Shown here: positions 43,567 to 53,015 of the stretch, in pieces | Layout: the number at the start of each line of letters is the position of its first letter | How positions within the stretch are numbered: the first letter of the stretch is position 1 | Origin: Paraburkholderia sediminicola | GTDB lineage: Bacteria > Pseudomonadota > Gammaproteobacteria > Burkholderiales > Burkholderiaceae | Length of the DNA stretch: 64,000 nucleotides | Direction of reading: 5' to 3' | Assembly (NCBI RefSeq): GCF_902859805.1 | Contig: NZ_CADIKC010000002.1 | Span: 620,001 to 684,000, forward strand | The notes under the pieces: model-generated | What the model saw: only the letters and a program-made list of their open reading frames with translations | Database searches by the model: none | What the model was told of the DNA's origin: nothing | Made by a program: the position numbers and the translations under genes

Positions 43567-45042
43567 CTATCGTTCAAGCGTCTCGGACGGCGCCTCATGA
43601 AACTGCTTGCGATAACCGTTCACGAGCGTCGAGCGGTTTTGCACGCCCCACTTGCTCGCCGCGCCCAGCACGCCGCGATCGCTCGAATACGACCGGTCGG
43701 TGAGTTCCGCGCGAATCCGCTCCATCCGTTGACGGCGGATCAATTCGGTCGGCGACAGTCCGAGGAAATTCTTGAAGGCGCTTTGCAGTGCGCGCTCGGT
43801 CACGCCGATCTCGGCGGCCACTTCGCGCACTGAGAGATCGCGACGGTCGAGGTTGTCGAGCACGTAGCTGTATGCACGGCGGTATTTGGCCGGCAGGCGT
43901 GCGCCGACATCGTCGAGTTGCGGCGAGGCCTTCGCGCTGCGCTGCAGGAACGGCGCGCGCACCTGTGAGTCTTCGCGCAGGCACTGCATGGCCACGAGCG
44001 CATAACGGCTATAGAGTTGCAGCGATTCCTGCGCGCGGCCTTCGGCCTGACGCGTTTTGGCGCTGCAGTAGAGATATTCGAGCTGACGGTGGCCGGTGGT
44101 GCCGTTGCGGCCGATCTGATGCAGCGGCTCCAGAATCGAGCAGGCCAGATGCGGCGCGGCGCCGGCCAGTGTCGCCAGCGCGATTTCGAGGCGCAGCGTG
44201 CGCTGATAGTCGCCGATCCCCTGCTCGCGCGACCACTGCAGATGACGCTGCAATTCGCCGATCGCGTCCCGATCCGCGCAGGCGGCCAGACGCAATTGCT
44301 GCAGATAGTCGATGCGCGCGCGCAGCAACGGCGAGCGCACACCGAACACAGCGCGCGCGAGGCTGTCGACGCTCGCATCGGCGCCCTGGCCCGGCCGCGG
44401 TACACGTTCGCTCGACAAACCCGACTGCCAGTAGACGTGATCGCGCAGCGCCGTCGCGTTACGCACTTCCATTTGCACTGCGAGGTCGAAGCGTAGTGTC
44501 GCAAGCAGCGCGTGCCAATGGCCCGCTACATCGTCGAGATCGCGCTCTACCCGCTCGAAAAGATCGTCGAGCGCATCGGCGGCTTCGCTGGTGCGGCCCA
44601 GTTCGTAGAGCACGCAAACAATGCCGAAGTACGCTTCCACGGCGCGCGCCGGTTCGATTTCGGGCTCGTCCGCGACACGCGAGAAGCACGCCAGCGCCGT
44701 GCCGAGGCGATGCCGGAAAAATGCCTGCCATGCGGCGTTGCGGCATGACGCGGTACGGATCGCGTGCTTCGACGACCGGATCAGCTTTTGCGAGCGACGG
44801 TAGTTCTCCTCGGCCTCGACTTCGATGCCGAGCATCAGTTGCAGATCGGCGTGCAATTGCAGCGCATGTGGCGCGAATTCGGCGTTGCCGGCTTCGTCGG
44901 CCCAGCGGCTCGCCAGCTGACTCGCGGCGTTCAGCTTGCCGTCGAGCAAGGTATCGAGAAAACGGCCGGACAGTGCGGAGTGAGCACAGGGTGCGGGCGT
45001 CGCGAGCGCGGATACCACGGGGAAGTAAAGCATCGAGAACAT
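43567..45042 (-). CDS. hrpB: HrpB, AraC-family activator of the Hrp regulon
   Basis: In Ralstonia HrpB binds hrp_II boxes and switches on the secretion genes and effectors. The 491-residue product (Ralstonia HrpB 477) has a long helical N-terminal part with TPR-like segments and a C-terminal AraC DNA-binding domain (LSVREVAAEIGVTERALQSAFKNFLGLSPTELIRRQRMERIR, given in part). The start at 45042 follows GAGGAG with correct spacing; a frame opening at 45183 lacks this. The eight TTCG-N16-TTCG sites in the window are presumably its targets. Confidence 0.9.
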   Translation of the reverse strand: MFSMLYFPVVSALATPAPCAHSALSGRFLDTLLDGKLNAASQLASRWADEAGNAEFAPHALQLHADLQLMLGIEVEAEENYRRSQKLIRSSKHAIRTASCRNAAWQAFFRHRLGTALACFSRVADEPEIEPARAVEAYFGIVCVLYELGRTSEAADALDDLFERVERDLDDVAGHWHALLATLRFDLAVQMEVRNATALRDHVYWQSGLSSERVPRPGQGADASVDSLARAVFGVRSPLLRARIDYLQQLRLAACADRDAIGELQRHLQWSREQGIGDYQRTLRLEIALATLAGAAPHLACSILEPLHQIGRNGTTGHRQLEYLYCSAKTRQAEGRAQESLQLYSRYALVAMQCLREDSQVRAPFLQRSAKASPQLDDVGARLPAKYRRAYSYVLDNLDRRDLSVREVAAEIGVTERALQSAFKNFLGLSPTELIRRQRMERIRAELTDRSYSSDRGVLGAASKWGVQNRSTLVNGYRKQFHEAPSETLER

Positions 45043-45230
45043 GGACGACTCCTCTGAGTGCGGGAACGCGTCGCAAGCGGCATGCGCGATGCGTCGAGTG
45101 GAGTCAATGTAGCGAGGCACACCAAACGAAGTTTCAATTAATCTGATATTTGCGGCGCATTTGAGAAGGTTTGAGATTTGCATCGGCGCGGCCGCGCAAT
45201 GACGGTCTGCCAGGCATTCTCAACACAAAC

Positions 45231-46094
45231 TCAAGGCTTGTTCGGCGGGCTCGCAGAGTTCGATGCATTCGAAGCATTCGGCGCCTTGGTCGTTTCGTTA
45301 AGCACACGAAACTGCGCCTCCAGACCGCGCAAGGTCACCTGATCACGCACCTGATCGACAAAGATGCCGACGAACAGCGCCAGCATCAACACCGTCACCG
45401 CGCCTTTGACCGGCTGACTTAGCGTCATCAGATCGAGCTTCGACGCGGACTTCGCAGCAAAGCCGAAGGCGAAGTCGACCAGCAGCAGAATGAACATCAT
45501 CGGCGCGGCGAGCTTGGCGATGGTTTGCATCAGCGTGTCGGTCTGCGAAAGCACGAACGATTCGAGTATGTTCGCCACATTCGGCCCCGCTGACACGATC
45601 GGCCACCAGTGATACGACTCGTATAGCGTACCGAGCAGAAAAGTCATGCCGCCGAGCGCCCAGAACGCAACGGAGGCGATTTGCCCGAGCAGCGTGGCGG
45701 TCGGCGTCGATTGCTCCTGGCGCGTGGGATTGGTGATCTGCACGTTGTTGTAGCCGGTCAGATCGTCGATATAGGTGCCCGCGCCTTCTGCGACCCAGAA
45801 CACGATCGAGGCCGCATAACCGATCACGAGTCCGATCAGCGCCTCGCGCAAACCGACTTCCAGCAGCATGACCCCGTGCAGCGATTGCATGAAGGCGACG
45901 GGCTGACCGTACGCCACGTAGGAGCTGAACAGCAGCACAATGGCATTGCGCACCACGCCTTGCAGCAAACCGTCGGCAGTCGGCGGAAAGATGAACATGA
46001 CGATGAACAGGCGCAGCGCACACACGCCGATCAACGTGATGTAGCCGACCAGCAGCGTGCCGAGTTGCGGCAGTGCGGAAAAGATGTCGTTCAT
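45231..46094 (-). CDS. hrcT: HrcT, export apparatus membrane protein (SpaR/YscT family)
   Basis: 287 residues, six or more predicted membrane segments. Family features include FWVAEGAGTYIDDLTGYNN and the AAPMMFILLLVDFAFGFAAKSA segment. SctT sits at the centre of the SctRST export gate. Its start overlaps the hrpB7 stop by four bases. The last 30 residues are an Asn/Ser/Pro-rich tail. The start at 46094 (MNDIFSALPQLG) matches the family N-terminus. Confidence 0.92.
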   Translation of the reverse strand: MNDIFSALPQLGTLLVGYITLIGVCALRLFIVMFIFPPTADGLLQGVVRNAIVLLFSSYVAYGQPVAFMQSLHGVMLLEVGLREALIGLVIGYAASIVFWVAEGAGTYIDDLTGYNNVQITNPTRQEQSTPTATLLGQIASVAFWALGGMTFLLGTLYESYHWWPIVSAGPNVANILESFVLSQTDTLMQTIAKLAAPMMFILLLVDFAFGFAAKSASKLDLMTLSQPVKGAVTVLMLALFVGIFVDQVRDQVTLRGLEAQFRVLNETTKAPNASNASNSASPPNKP

Positions 46095-46618
46095 GCGTGC
46101 GCCCCACGCGCCTGAAAACGTCGCGCGAGCGCGGTTTCTTCGGCCTCCTCGTCGCTCGCGTCGCTGGCGGCGTTGTCCTGAGCGCGGCGGATATCGCGAA
46201 TCCGCTCGCCACACAGATCGATGCGGCCTTGATTCAGGGCGATGTCGCGTTGCGTCTGGGCGATCACGGCGATATTGGCCTGCACAGCGGCTTCGGCTTG
46301 CGCGAGTTCCGCTTCGAGTACGCGCAGGCGGTCGTTCACTACGCCGATATACAACCGGCAGTTGTTCAGATCGTCGAGCGAGAACGGTTCGGTGCCCGTC
46401 ATCATGCCGTCGATGCGATGCTGATAGAACTGCAGCACACCGGCTTCGTGCGCGACCTGGTCTGCCTTCGTGTCACGCGCGGCTTCGAGTTGCAGCTGCG
46501 CGTTGCGCTGCGCCGTAAGCGTCGCGCGCAAGGTCTCATCGAGGCGCCGACGCCGCGTGCACGATCGTTCCAGCGCGACGATGCGCCTTTGTTGCATACC
46601 CATGGATCCTGCCGCCAT
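46091..46618 (-). CDS. hrpB7: HrpB7, central stalk protein of the secretion ATPase (SctO)
   Basis: 175 residues, almost entirely a predicted coiled coil (long Gln/Glu/Arg/Ala heptads from residue 10 to 165), as in SctO/FliJ stalk proteins that insert in the ATPase ring. Position directly after hrcN and before hrcT, with four-base overlaps on both sides, fixes its identity better than its sequence does. Confidence 0.82.
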   Translation of the reverse strand: MAAGSMGMQQRRIVALERSCTRRRRLDETLRATLTAQRNAQLQLEAARDTKADQVAHEAGVLQFYQHRIDGMMTGTEPFSLDDLNNCRLYIGVVNDRLRVLEAELAQAEAAVQANIAVIAQTQRDIALNQGRIDLCGERIRDIRRAQDNAASDASDEEAEETALARRFQARGAHA

Positions 46619-47967
46619 CAGCCGAGCCCGCTCAGGTCGTACAGCAACGCTTCCGTTTCGTTCGGCGCGGCATAGTCGCCGGTGCGTTGCGACAGGAACG
46701 CCTTGATCGCGTCAGCCTTCGCGATGGCTTCGTCGGCGAGCGGATTGGTGCCGGGCTGATATTCGCCGATCTGCAGCAGCATCTCCACCTCGCGATGCTT
46801 CGCCATCAATTCGCGAATCCGTGCTGCGGCCTGCACGTAAGCGTCCGGCACGACCTGGGGCATCACGCGCGACAAACTGCCGAGCACGTCGATCGCAGGG
46901 TACTGGTTCTTCGCCGCGATTTCGCGCGACAAAATCATGTGGCCGTCGAGAATGCCTCGCACTTCTTCCGCAATCGGGTCGCTGCCGCTATCGTCTTCGG
47001 CGAGCACGGTGTAGAGCGCGGTGATCGAGCCGGTCTCGCCCATGCCCGCGCGCTCCAGCAAACGCGGTAATTCGGCAAAGATCGACGGCGGGAAGCCGCG
47101 TCTCGCGGGCGGCTCGCCGGCCGCCAGACCGATCTCGCGACCGGCGCGCGCGAAGCGCGTTAGCGAGTCCATCATCAGCAGCACGCGTTGGCCGCGGTCA
47201 CGGAAATATTCGGCAATCGCAGTCGCGACGTAAGCCGCTTTTGCACGCTCCATCGACGAACGGTCCGACGTCGCGCACACCACCACCGAGCGCGCCATAC
47301 CTTCCGGTCCGAGGATCAATTCGACGAACTCGCGCACTTCGCGGCCGCGCTCGCCGATCAGCGCGATCACGTTGACGTCGCACGAAGCGCCACGTGCGAA
47401 CATGCCGAGCAAGGTACTTTTGCCGACGCCGGCCGGCGCAAAAATGCCCATGCGTTGGCCTTCGGCGAGCGTCATCATCGCGTCGACGGCGCGCACGCCG
47501 GTCGGCAACGGCGCCTCGATCATGCGGCGGCTCATCGGATCGGGCGGCGCCGCGAAAATCGGCCGCAACGTGTCGGAATGAATCGGTGGACCGCCGTCCA
47601 CAGGTTCGCCGAGACTGTCGATGACCCGGCCGAGCAACATGTCACCGACTTTCACCGCGAGCGAGCGTCCAAGGCCGATCACCTGGGTCGAACGAGAAAT
47701 GTTTTCGAGGCGCGAGAACGGCGACAGCAGCGCCACGTCGCGCGTGAAACCGATCACCTCGGCATGCTGAAGCAAAGTGCCGTTCGGCGCACGCAACTCA
47801 CACAACTCACCAAGCGATAGATCGAGACCGGCTACCTTGATCAGCGTGCCGATCACTTCCAGTACTTTGCCGGTGCGCGCGACACCCGGCACGGCCAGAA
47901 TCTCGCGTTCGATCTCGTCGGTCAGCCGGTCGAAATCGACGGTGCGGGTGAGCCACGGCGTGCTCAT
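46618..47967 (-). CDS. hrcN: HrcN, type III secretion ATPase
   Basis: Cytoplasmic F1-like hexameric ATPase that releases chaperones and unfolds cargo. 449 residues with Walker A (APAGVGKST, about 177-185), catalytic [10 protein letters not shown], Walker B ([20 protein letters not shown]) and the SYTVL-like [14 protein letters not shown] region. N- and C-terminal overlaps with hrcL and hrpB7 are both ATGA. Confidence 0.95.
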   Translation of the reverse strand: MSTPWLTRTVDFDRLTDEIEREILAVPGVARTGKVLEVIGTLIKVAGLDLSLGELCELRAPNGTLLQHAEVIGFTRDVALLSPFSRLENISRSTQVIGLGRSLAVKVGDMLLGRVIDSLGEPVDGGPPIHSDTLRPIFAAPPDPMSRRMIEAPLPTGVRAVDAMMTLAEGQRMGIFAPAGVGKSTLLGMFARGASCDVNVIALIGERGREVREFVELILGPEGMARSVVVCATSDRSSMERAKAAYVATAIAEYFRDRGQRVLLMMDSLTRFARAGREIGLAAGEPPARRGFPPSIFAELPRLLERAGMGETGSITALYTVLAEDDSGSDPIAEEVRGILDGHMILSREIAAKNQYPAIDVLGSLSRVMPQVVPDAYVQAAARIRELMAKHREVEMLLQIGEYQPGTNPLADEAIAKADAIKAFLSQRTGDYAAPNETEALLYDLSGLG

Positions 47968-48785
47968 GCTGCTTCCTCGTCATTGCGCGGGTTGTAGCCG
48001 TCGGCGTCGTTGTCCAAGTCGGCCGACGCCGGTTCTTCGCCGTGCGCATCGGCCTCTTCGACCGAGCGTTTCAGCGCGCGCGACACGGCGCTGCGCATGG
48101 CGCGCAATTGTGTGTCGAGGCTCGCGTCGACGGTGCCGAAATCGGACTCGCAAACGCAACTGCCGGGATCGAGCCGTTTGTCCGCGATCACCGACAGCGG
48201 AATCGGCTGGCCAAGATCGCGCCAGCGCGAGGCAAGCCGGTCGAAGGTGGCTTTGGCCTCGGCGTAGTCGTCAGGGTGAACCGCGACACGCAGATAGGTC
48301 GCGCCCTCCACAATGCGGTCGACGGTTACGAGCGCCCGTTCAAACAGCGCCTCGTGACGCTCCACGCGCACGATCTGCTCGACCGCAGACGCAACGATCT
48401 GCGCCAGCCGCTCACGCATGCGGATCTGCAACTGGCTCTGCGCATCGGCGACGTCGGCGAGACGCTGCATCCAGTCGGCGAGCGCGCGATCGCAGCCGTC
48501 GCGGTAGCCCTGCTCGCTGGCGGTGTCGTATTCGCGCTGCGCCTGCTCGGCGATTTCTGCCGCCTGTGTATGGCCGGCATCGACGATGCGTGCCGCCTCA
48601 TCACGCGCGTCGGCGAGCAGCGCATCGCGTTCGGCGGCGAGCGCGGCATAGGCCTCGTCGATCGAGACCAGTTCGCCGAAGGTCGCGCGGGGAATCACAT
48701 CCGCAGCCGCGCCGACTCGGGCGAACGACGCGTTTGCATCGATTTCGCCAAAAGCGGAGCGCGCGTGCTTCAACCAAATAGCCAT
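47964..48785 (-). CDS. hrcL: HrcL, stator of the secretion ATPase (SctL/FliH family)
   Basis: 273 residues; long helical N-terminal half (Ala/Glu/Arg-rich) and a C-terminal FliH-like domain with [26 protein letters not shown]. It anchors the ATPase to the cytoplasmic sorting platform (HrcQ) and regulates its activity. It overlaps hrpB4 by 16 bases and hrcN by four. Confidence 0.9.
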   Translation of the reverse strand: MAIWLKHARSAFGEIDANASFARVGAAADVIPRATFGELVSIDEAYAALAAERDALLADARDEAARIVDAGHTQAAEIAEQAQREYDTASEQGYRDGCDRALADWMQRLADVADAQSQLQIRMRERLAQIVASAVEQIVRVERHEALFERALVTVDRIVEGATYLRVAVHPDDYAEAKATFDRLASRWRDLGQPIPLSVIADKRLDPGSCVCESDFGTVDASLDTQLRAMRSAVSRALKRSVEEADAHGEEPASADLDNDADGYNPRNDEEAA

Positions 48786-49567
48786 GCAAACTCCGGTAGC
48801 AGATCGGATAGACGCGAGAAAAGCCGTGCGGAACCGGATGCATCCAGCTCTTCGGGCACAGACGCGAGCCATGCAGGAGTGGGCAGCACACGCGGCAATG
48901 CAAGCCGTAGCAGCGGAAACGGCACACGCGCGCTTTCGTTCGCGCCGCTTGCGCCGTTCGCCGGGTTCGCGCCGCCCAGATCGCGTAACAACAGCGCGCA
49001 GCCTTCTACCGCCAACGTCCCGGCATCCAGTGCGGTCAACGGCGGCATTGCGGCGCGTGCGGCCAAGCGCGCGATGTCGGGGGCATCGGCAAGATGGGCG
49101 TCCTGCGTGAGACGGTCGATGCCCACGCCCGTCCATTCCGACAGTTGCGATCGCGTGCGTTTGTCGATCAGACGACGCACCTCGGCGCGCCGGAATGACA
49201 GTGCGCGCATGCGCAGAACCTGCAGTGCGTGATGGACCGGCAGCACGTCGAGTAGCACGGCATTCGGCTGTACGGTGCCTGCAGGCGTCGGTTTCAGCGC
49301 GGCTTGAGTGAGCGAAGCGAACGAAGGCGGCTTGACGCCGGCCGCATCAGCAATGGCCTGGGAGCAGGCTTGAACCGCTGCGGCACCAGCACGCTCGAGC
49401 GCAGCACGCCAATGTTCCAACTGCGGTTCCAACTGCGCCGCATTCGCGCCGAGCAATGCAACGCTCCACGACGGATCGGCCCAGTGCGCCACGGTCGCGA
49501 GGTTACGGCGATACGAATCGAGCGCCGCGGCCACCCGCATGAAAGGCAAATCGGTCGGCGCGTTCAT
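48770..49567 (-). CDS. hrpB4: HrpB4, sorting-platform accessory (SctK-like)
   Basis: 265 residues, Ala/Leu-rich, no membrane segment. HrpB4 proteins of Xanthomonas and Ralstonia occupy exactly this place between hrcJ and hrcL and are needed for secretion; structural work on other systems equates this position with SctK. The sequence itself is poorly conserved, so the call rests mainly on order. Confidence 0.82.
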   Translation of the reverse strand: MNAPTDLPFMRVAAALDSYRRNLATVAHWADPSWSVALLGANAAQLEPQLEHWRAALERAGAAAVQACSQAIADAAGVKPPSFASLTQAALKPTPAGTVQPNAVLLDVLPVHHALQVLRMRALSFRRAEVRRLIDKRTRSQLSEWTGVGIDRLTQDAHLADAPDIARLAARAAMPPLTALDAGTLAVEGCALLLRDLGGANPANGASGANESARVPFPLLRLALPRVLPTPAWLASVPEELDASGSARLFSRLSDLLPEFAWLFG

Positions 49568-49585
49568 CGTAGCCGCGTCGCCGGA

Positions 49586-50416
49586 TCAGTTCGCGGGGCG
49601 CAGACGGCGCAAACGCGCCAGCAATCCAGCGAAGCGGCCGCTCGCGGGCTCGCCCGTTCCAGCGCCACTCGACTCGCCGCCCGGCCGTCCCCCCGCCAGT
49701 AGGCCACGGCGCGCGAGCACCAGCAACGCCGTCGCGGCCAGCACGACCACGCCGGCCAGCACGCCCATCAGCCACACCGGCATGCTGTTGCTCTGCGGCA
49801 ATTGCGAGTATTCAACCGGGTCCGCCGCGACCGCGGTTACGCTGACCTGATCGTAGGTGAGCCCTTCCACGCTATGCATGACGAGCGTTTTGATCTGCGG
49901 CACCAGCGCGCCGATATCCGAATCGCGCCGATACTTGATAAACACCGCCGCCGACGAAGGTTTGATGGTCTGCGCCAGCGGGTCGTTGTTCGGCAACACG
50001 ATCTGCACCCGCGCGACCAGCACGCCGTCGATCTTCGACAAGGTCGACGACAGCTCCTGCGACGTGCCGTAGATGAACCGCACACGTTCCTCAGTCGGCG
50101 TCGAAACCAGTCCGTCCTTCTTGAACAAAGCGCCGAGGTCGTCGAACTTGTTGTGCGGCAAACCGCGCGCGCGTAGCACTTCCATGGCGCGCACCATCTG
50201 CGCGTCGTCGACGTCGAGCGACCAGGTCTTGCCCGCGTCCGACGTATCTTTCGACGCATCCACGCCGCGTTCCAGCAACGCGACCACCATCTCGTTGACG
50301 TCCTGCTCGGACAGGTTGCCGTACAGCTCTTTCTTGCAGCCGCTTAGCGTCACGCATAGCGCGAGCACGCAGAGTAACGGTGCGGCACGGCGGCGAATCG
50401 GCAGTCGATCGAACAT
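49586..50416 (-). CDS. hrcJ: HrcJ, inner-membrane ring lipoprotein (SctJ)
   Basis: 276 residues with a lipoprotein signal (lipobox TLSGC near residue 26), the family sequence KKELYGNLSEQDVNEMVVALLERGVDA, a central ring-building region (VARVQIVLPNNDPLAQ, AAVFIKYRRD) and a C-terminal transmembrane helix near 220-242 followed by an Arg-rich tail. Start choice between 50416, 50434 and 50470 is uncertain; the shortest gives the best signal peptide. Confidence 0.92.
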   Translation of the reverse strand: MFDRLPIRRRAAPLLCVLALCVTLSGCKKELYGNLSEQDVNEMVVALLERGVDASKDTSDAGKTWSLDVDDAQMVRAMEVLRARGLPHNKFDDLGALFKKDGLVSTPTEERVRFIYGTSQELSSTLSKIDGVLVARVQIVLPNNDPLAQTIKPSSAAVFIKYRRDSDIGALVPQIKTLVMHSVEGLTYDQVSVTAVAADPVEYSQLPQSNSMPVWLMGVLAGVVVLAATALLVLARRGLLAGGRPGGESSGAGTGEPASGRFAGLLARLRRLRPAN

Positions 50417-50493
50417 GGTGGCGGCGTCTCGCATCGTGTGCACAAGGTTCGCGAAGGCGCAGCGCCACATTCAGGGTGGCGTGCGCAGACGCG

Positions 50494-50892
50494 TTACTGG
50501 TTCTTCATCAGCGTTTCGATCGCCGACTTCGACGAATCCACCACGCCCATCTTCGCTTCCAGATCGAGCTGCGTGCTGGCGAGTTCGAGCGTCATGCGAA
50601 TCGTGCCCGCGCTCATCTCATTCATCGTCATGTTCGGCGCCTGCTGGGCGAGTTGCAGCGCGTCGTTGACGGTGTGCTGCAACTCGGCGTCCTGCGAGGC
50701 GACCAGCTTCGAAGCGACCGCCGTGCCGTCCTGCTGCGGCGTGGCGGGTGCGCTCATCGGCGACTTCTGCATTAGCGACTGGAACTTGTCGGCCATTTCA
50801 GGCGCGGTCTGCGCGGCCGGCGCGGCGCCCGCGCCTTGCGACATCTGCTCGAGCGAGGCTTGCAAGGCGGTCGTGGTGGCATTGACGGTCAT
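50494..50892 (-). CDS. hrpB2: HrpB2, inner rod-type early substrate
   Basis: 132 residues, Ala/Gln/Met-rich, helical C-terminal third (IRMTLELASTQLDLEAKMGVV), matching HrpB2, a small secreted protein required for pilus assembly and thought to form the inner rod. Its export is switched off by HrcU/HpaC in Xanthomonas. Encoded between hrpB1 and hrcJ. Confidence 0.88.
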   Translation of the reverse strand: MTVNATTTALQASLEQMSQGAGAAPAAQTAPEMADKFQSLMQKSPMSAPATPQQDGTAVASKLVASQDAELQHTVNDALQLAQQAPNMTMNEMSAGTIRMTLELASTQLDLEAKMGVVDSSKSAIETLMKNQ

Positions 50893-50917
50893 GTGCGGCT
50901 CCGGAAACGGATGGAAA

Positions 50918-51523
50918 TCAGGCTCGCAGGAACGACTGGTGCGCGTAGTCGGCTGCCGCCGGCGTGGCTGTGGACGGAGCGGGCGCTGCCGCTGCGGGCT
51001 GAACGCCGGGTTCAGCGCCCTCTGCGGTTTCCGCGTCGAACTCCGCCAGCGCCTCCAACGATTTCGGCGTGACGAACTGGCCGCCGGCGCGCTTCACCTT
51101 CATCGCGTTCAACAGGTCCTCTCGGGCTTCGAGCGCGCGCACCAGCGATTGCGTGTCGCGCGTCGGATTGTTTTCCATGGCTTCGGTCGCGCTTTGCTTC
51201 CAGTCCGGGTCGCCCTTCGCGGAGAGGCAGAAGGCGAGCAGCGCCTTGGCGTAACCGAAGCGCGGCGCGTTCTCGCCGACCTGGCGCAGCACGTGGATGG
51301 CGTCGTCCCAGTGGCCGCGCACCATATGCAGGATGCCGTCGAGCGTGTCGATTTCGGCGACGCGCGGACGCAGCACGCGCAGCGCATCGAGCACGAGCTC
51401 GATGTCGTACGGGTCGGCCGATACCTTCGGGAAGTTGCTGAGCAACGCAGTCGAAACGGTTTCGATCAGACCGCCGACGACATCGGGGCTGCAATTCATG
51501 TATTCCGGCGTGCTGACGGTCAT
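50918..51523 (-). CDS. hrpB1: HrpB1 (HrpK-like), peptidoglycan-binding secretion component
   Basis: 201 residues, TPR-like helices (ALRVLRPRVAEIDTLDG, GHWDDAIHVLRQVGE, FGYAKALLAFCL), ending in an Ala/Pro-rich tail. HrpB1 of Xanthomonas is periplasmic and binds peptidoglycan although no signal peptide is present. First gene of the minus-strand half-operon, with a hrp_II box 109 bases upstream. The ATG at 51523 gives the standard MTVSTPEYMNC start. Confidence 0.9.
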   Translation of the reverse strand: MTVSTPEYMNCSPDVVGGLIETVSTALLSNFPKVSADPYDIELVLDALRVLRPRVAEIDTLDGILHMVRGHWDDAIHVLRQVGENAPRFGYAKALLAFCLSAKGDPDWKQSATEAMENNPTRDTQSLVRALEAREDLLNAMKVKRAGGQFVTPKSLEALAEFDAETAEGAEPGVQPAAAAPAPSTATPAAADYAHQSFLRA

Positions 51524-51631
51524 GGCGATGGGCTCCTGACAGAAGCGTTGAGGTCGACCGTGCCGTTCGCAGCCGGTCGGGAAGGATGACGCAAACATAG
51601 CAACCGGCGCGCGGCCGCAAACCGTTGGACG

Positions 51632-51655
51632 CGAAGTGAGCGCATGGGATGCGAA
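51632..51655 (-). promoter_or_regulatory. hrp_II box driving hrpB1-hrcT
   Basis: Minus-strand TTCG (51655-51652), 16 bases, TTCG (51635-51632), then 32 bases to TATGTT (51599-51594), a YANNNT match. The leader to the hrpB1 start is about 65 bases. Confidence 0.9.
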
Positions 51656-51668
51656 GCCGGGTGAGCGC

Positions 51669-51692
51669 TTCGTAATGCGCGCGCCCGCTTCG
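51669..51692 (+). promoter_or_regulatory. hrp_II box driving hrcU-hpaA
   Basis: TTCG (51669-51672), 16 bases, TTCG (51689-51692), then 32 bases to TATCGT (51725-51730), a YANNNT match. It lies 13 bases from the opposite box, so one HrpB-bound patch may serve both operons. Confidence 0.9.
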
Positions 51693-51837
51693 CCTCGCCC
51701 GGCGCGCGGGCCAGGCGCGAGCGCTATCGTCAGGCGGACTATGCGGCCCTTGCCCCACGCACGTTTCGTGAAAGCGCCGCCTGATTCGTGAACGCGCCGC
51801 CCGCCCACGCCCCTCCTCCCATCGCGACCGAGCCGAC

Positions 51838-53004
51838 ATGAGCGACGAAAAGACCGAAGAGCCAACCCAGAAAAAGCTGCGGGACGCGCGCAAAGACGGT
51901 CAGGTGTCCCGCAGCAGCGATTTGACCGATTCGATTTCGATGTCGGCGGTGGTGTTGTTGCTGATGGCCGGCGCAAGTCATTTCAGCGACGCGATGCGCG
52001 AAGCGGTGCTGATCGCCACGGGCTTCGTCAACGGCGACCATTCGCTGACCAATATGCAGACGCAGTTCTACAAGATCGGCGGCCTCGCGTTGTCGGCGAT
52101 CGTGCCGTGCATATGCATCGCGGCGCTCGCGGCGATCGCCGGTTCGATCGGCCAGGTCGGCATGCAGATCGCCACCAAGCCGATCACGCCCGATCCGAAA
52201 GCCGTCAGCCCGATGGCGGGCCTCAAGCGCATTTTCTCGGTTAAAACGTTGATCGAGTGCGCGAAGATGATCGTCAAGGCGGCGATCGTGTTCTGCGTGA
52301 TGTGGCAGACCATCAAGTGGCTGTTTCCGCTGATCGTCGGCTCGCTGTATCAGCCGCTGCCGGAACTCGTGCGCATGTTCTGGGACCTGCTGCTGAAGCT
52401 CTTCATGGTGGCTGCGGCGGTATTCGTGCTGGTCGGCGCTGCGGACGTCAAGCTGCAAAGCTTCATGTTCCTCAAGAAGATGAAGATGTCGAAAGACGAG
52501 GTTAAACGCGAGCACAAGAATCAGGAAGGCGATCCGCGCATCAAGGGCGAACGGCGACGCCTCGCGCGCGAAATGCTGAACGCGCCGCCACAGTCGAAGG
52601 TCGGCATGGCTAACATGATGGTGGTCAATCCCACGCACTATTCGGTCGCCGTGCGCTACGCGCCGGACGAACACCCGCTGCCGCGCGTGATCGCGAAAGG
52701 CATGGACGAAAGTGCCGCGGAGCTGCGGCGGGCGGCCCGCGATGCGGGCGTGCCGATCATCGGCAATCCGCCGGTTGCGCGTGCGCTGTACAAGGTCGGC
52801 GTCGATCAGCCGATTCCCGAAGAGTTGTTCGAGACGGTCGCGGCGATTCTCCGCTGGGTCGATGCGATCGGCGTGCGGCGCGTGGAGGGTGATCTGGCTA
52901 GCGGCGCCGGTTCGCACGTCGATATGCACGCCGACTCGCACGCCGATATGCACACCGATAGCGCGGCCATGCATCCCTCCACTCCGCCGCCCGCTCTCCA
53001 CTGA
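51838..53004 (+). CDS. hrcU: HrcU, autocleaving substrate-specificity switch
   Basis: 388 residues: four membrane segments in the first 200 residues and a cytoplasmic domain with the autocleavage motif Asn264-Pro-Thr-His267 followed by YSVAVRY. Cleavage switches export from early to late substrates with HpaP (HpaC). The last 31 residues are an unusual His/Asp/Met-rich tail (HVDMHADSHADMH), absent from typical SctU proteins as far as I know. First gene of the plus-strand half-operon. Confidence 0.94.
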   Translation: MSDEKTEEPTQKKLRDARKDGQVSRSSDLTDSISMSAVVLLLMAGASHFSDAMREAVLIATGFVNGDHSLTNMQTQFYKIGGLALSAIVPCICIAALAAIAGSIGQVGMQIATKPITPDPKAVSPMAGLKRIFSVKTLIECAKMIVKAAIVFCVMWQTIKWLFPLIVGSLYQPLPELVRMFWDLLLKLFMVAAAVFVLVGAADVKLQSFMFLKKMKMSKDEVKREHKNQEGDPRIKGERRRLAREMLNAPPQSKVGMANMMVVNPTHYSVAVRYAPDEHPLPRVIAKGMDESAAELRRAARDAGVPIIGNPPVARALYKVGVDQPIPEELFETVAAILRWVDAIGVRRVEGDLASGAGSHVDMHADSHADMHTDSAAMHPSTPPPALH

Positions 53005-53015
53005 CGAGACCCACC

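Larger units (their letters stand above)
51524..51837. other. Divergent control region between hrpB1 and hrcU
   Basis: 314 bases with no gene. It holds two hrp_II boxes in opposite orientation, 51632-51655 and 51669-51692, only 13 bases apart, each followed by its own -10 element. Confidence 0.85.
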
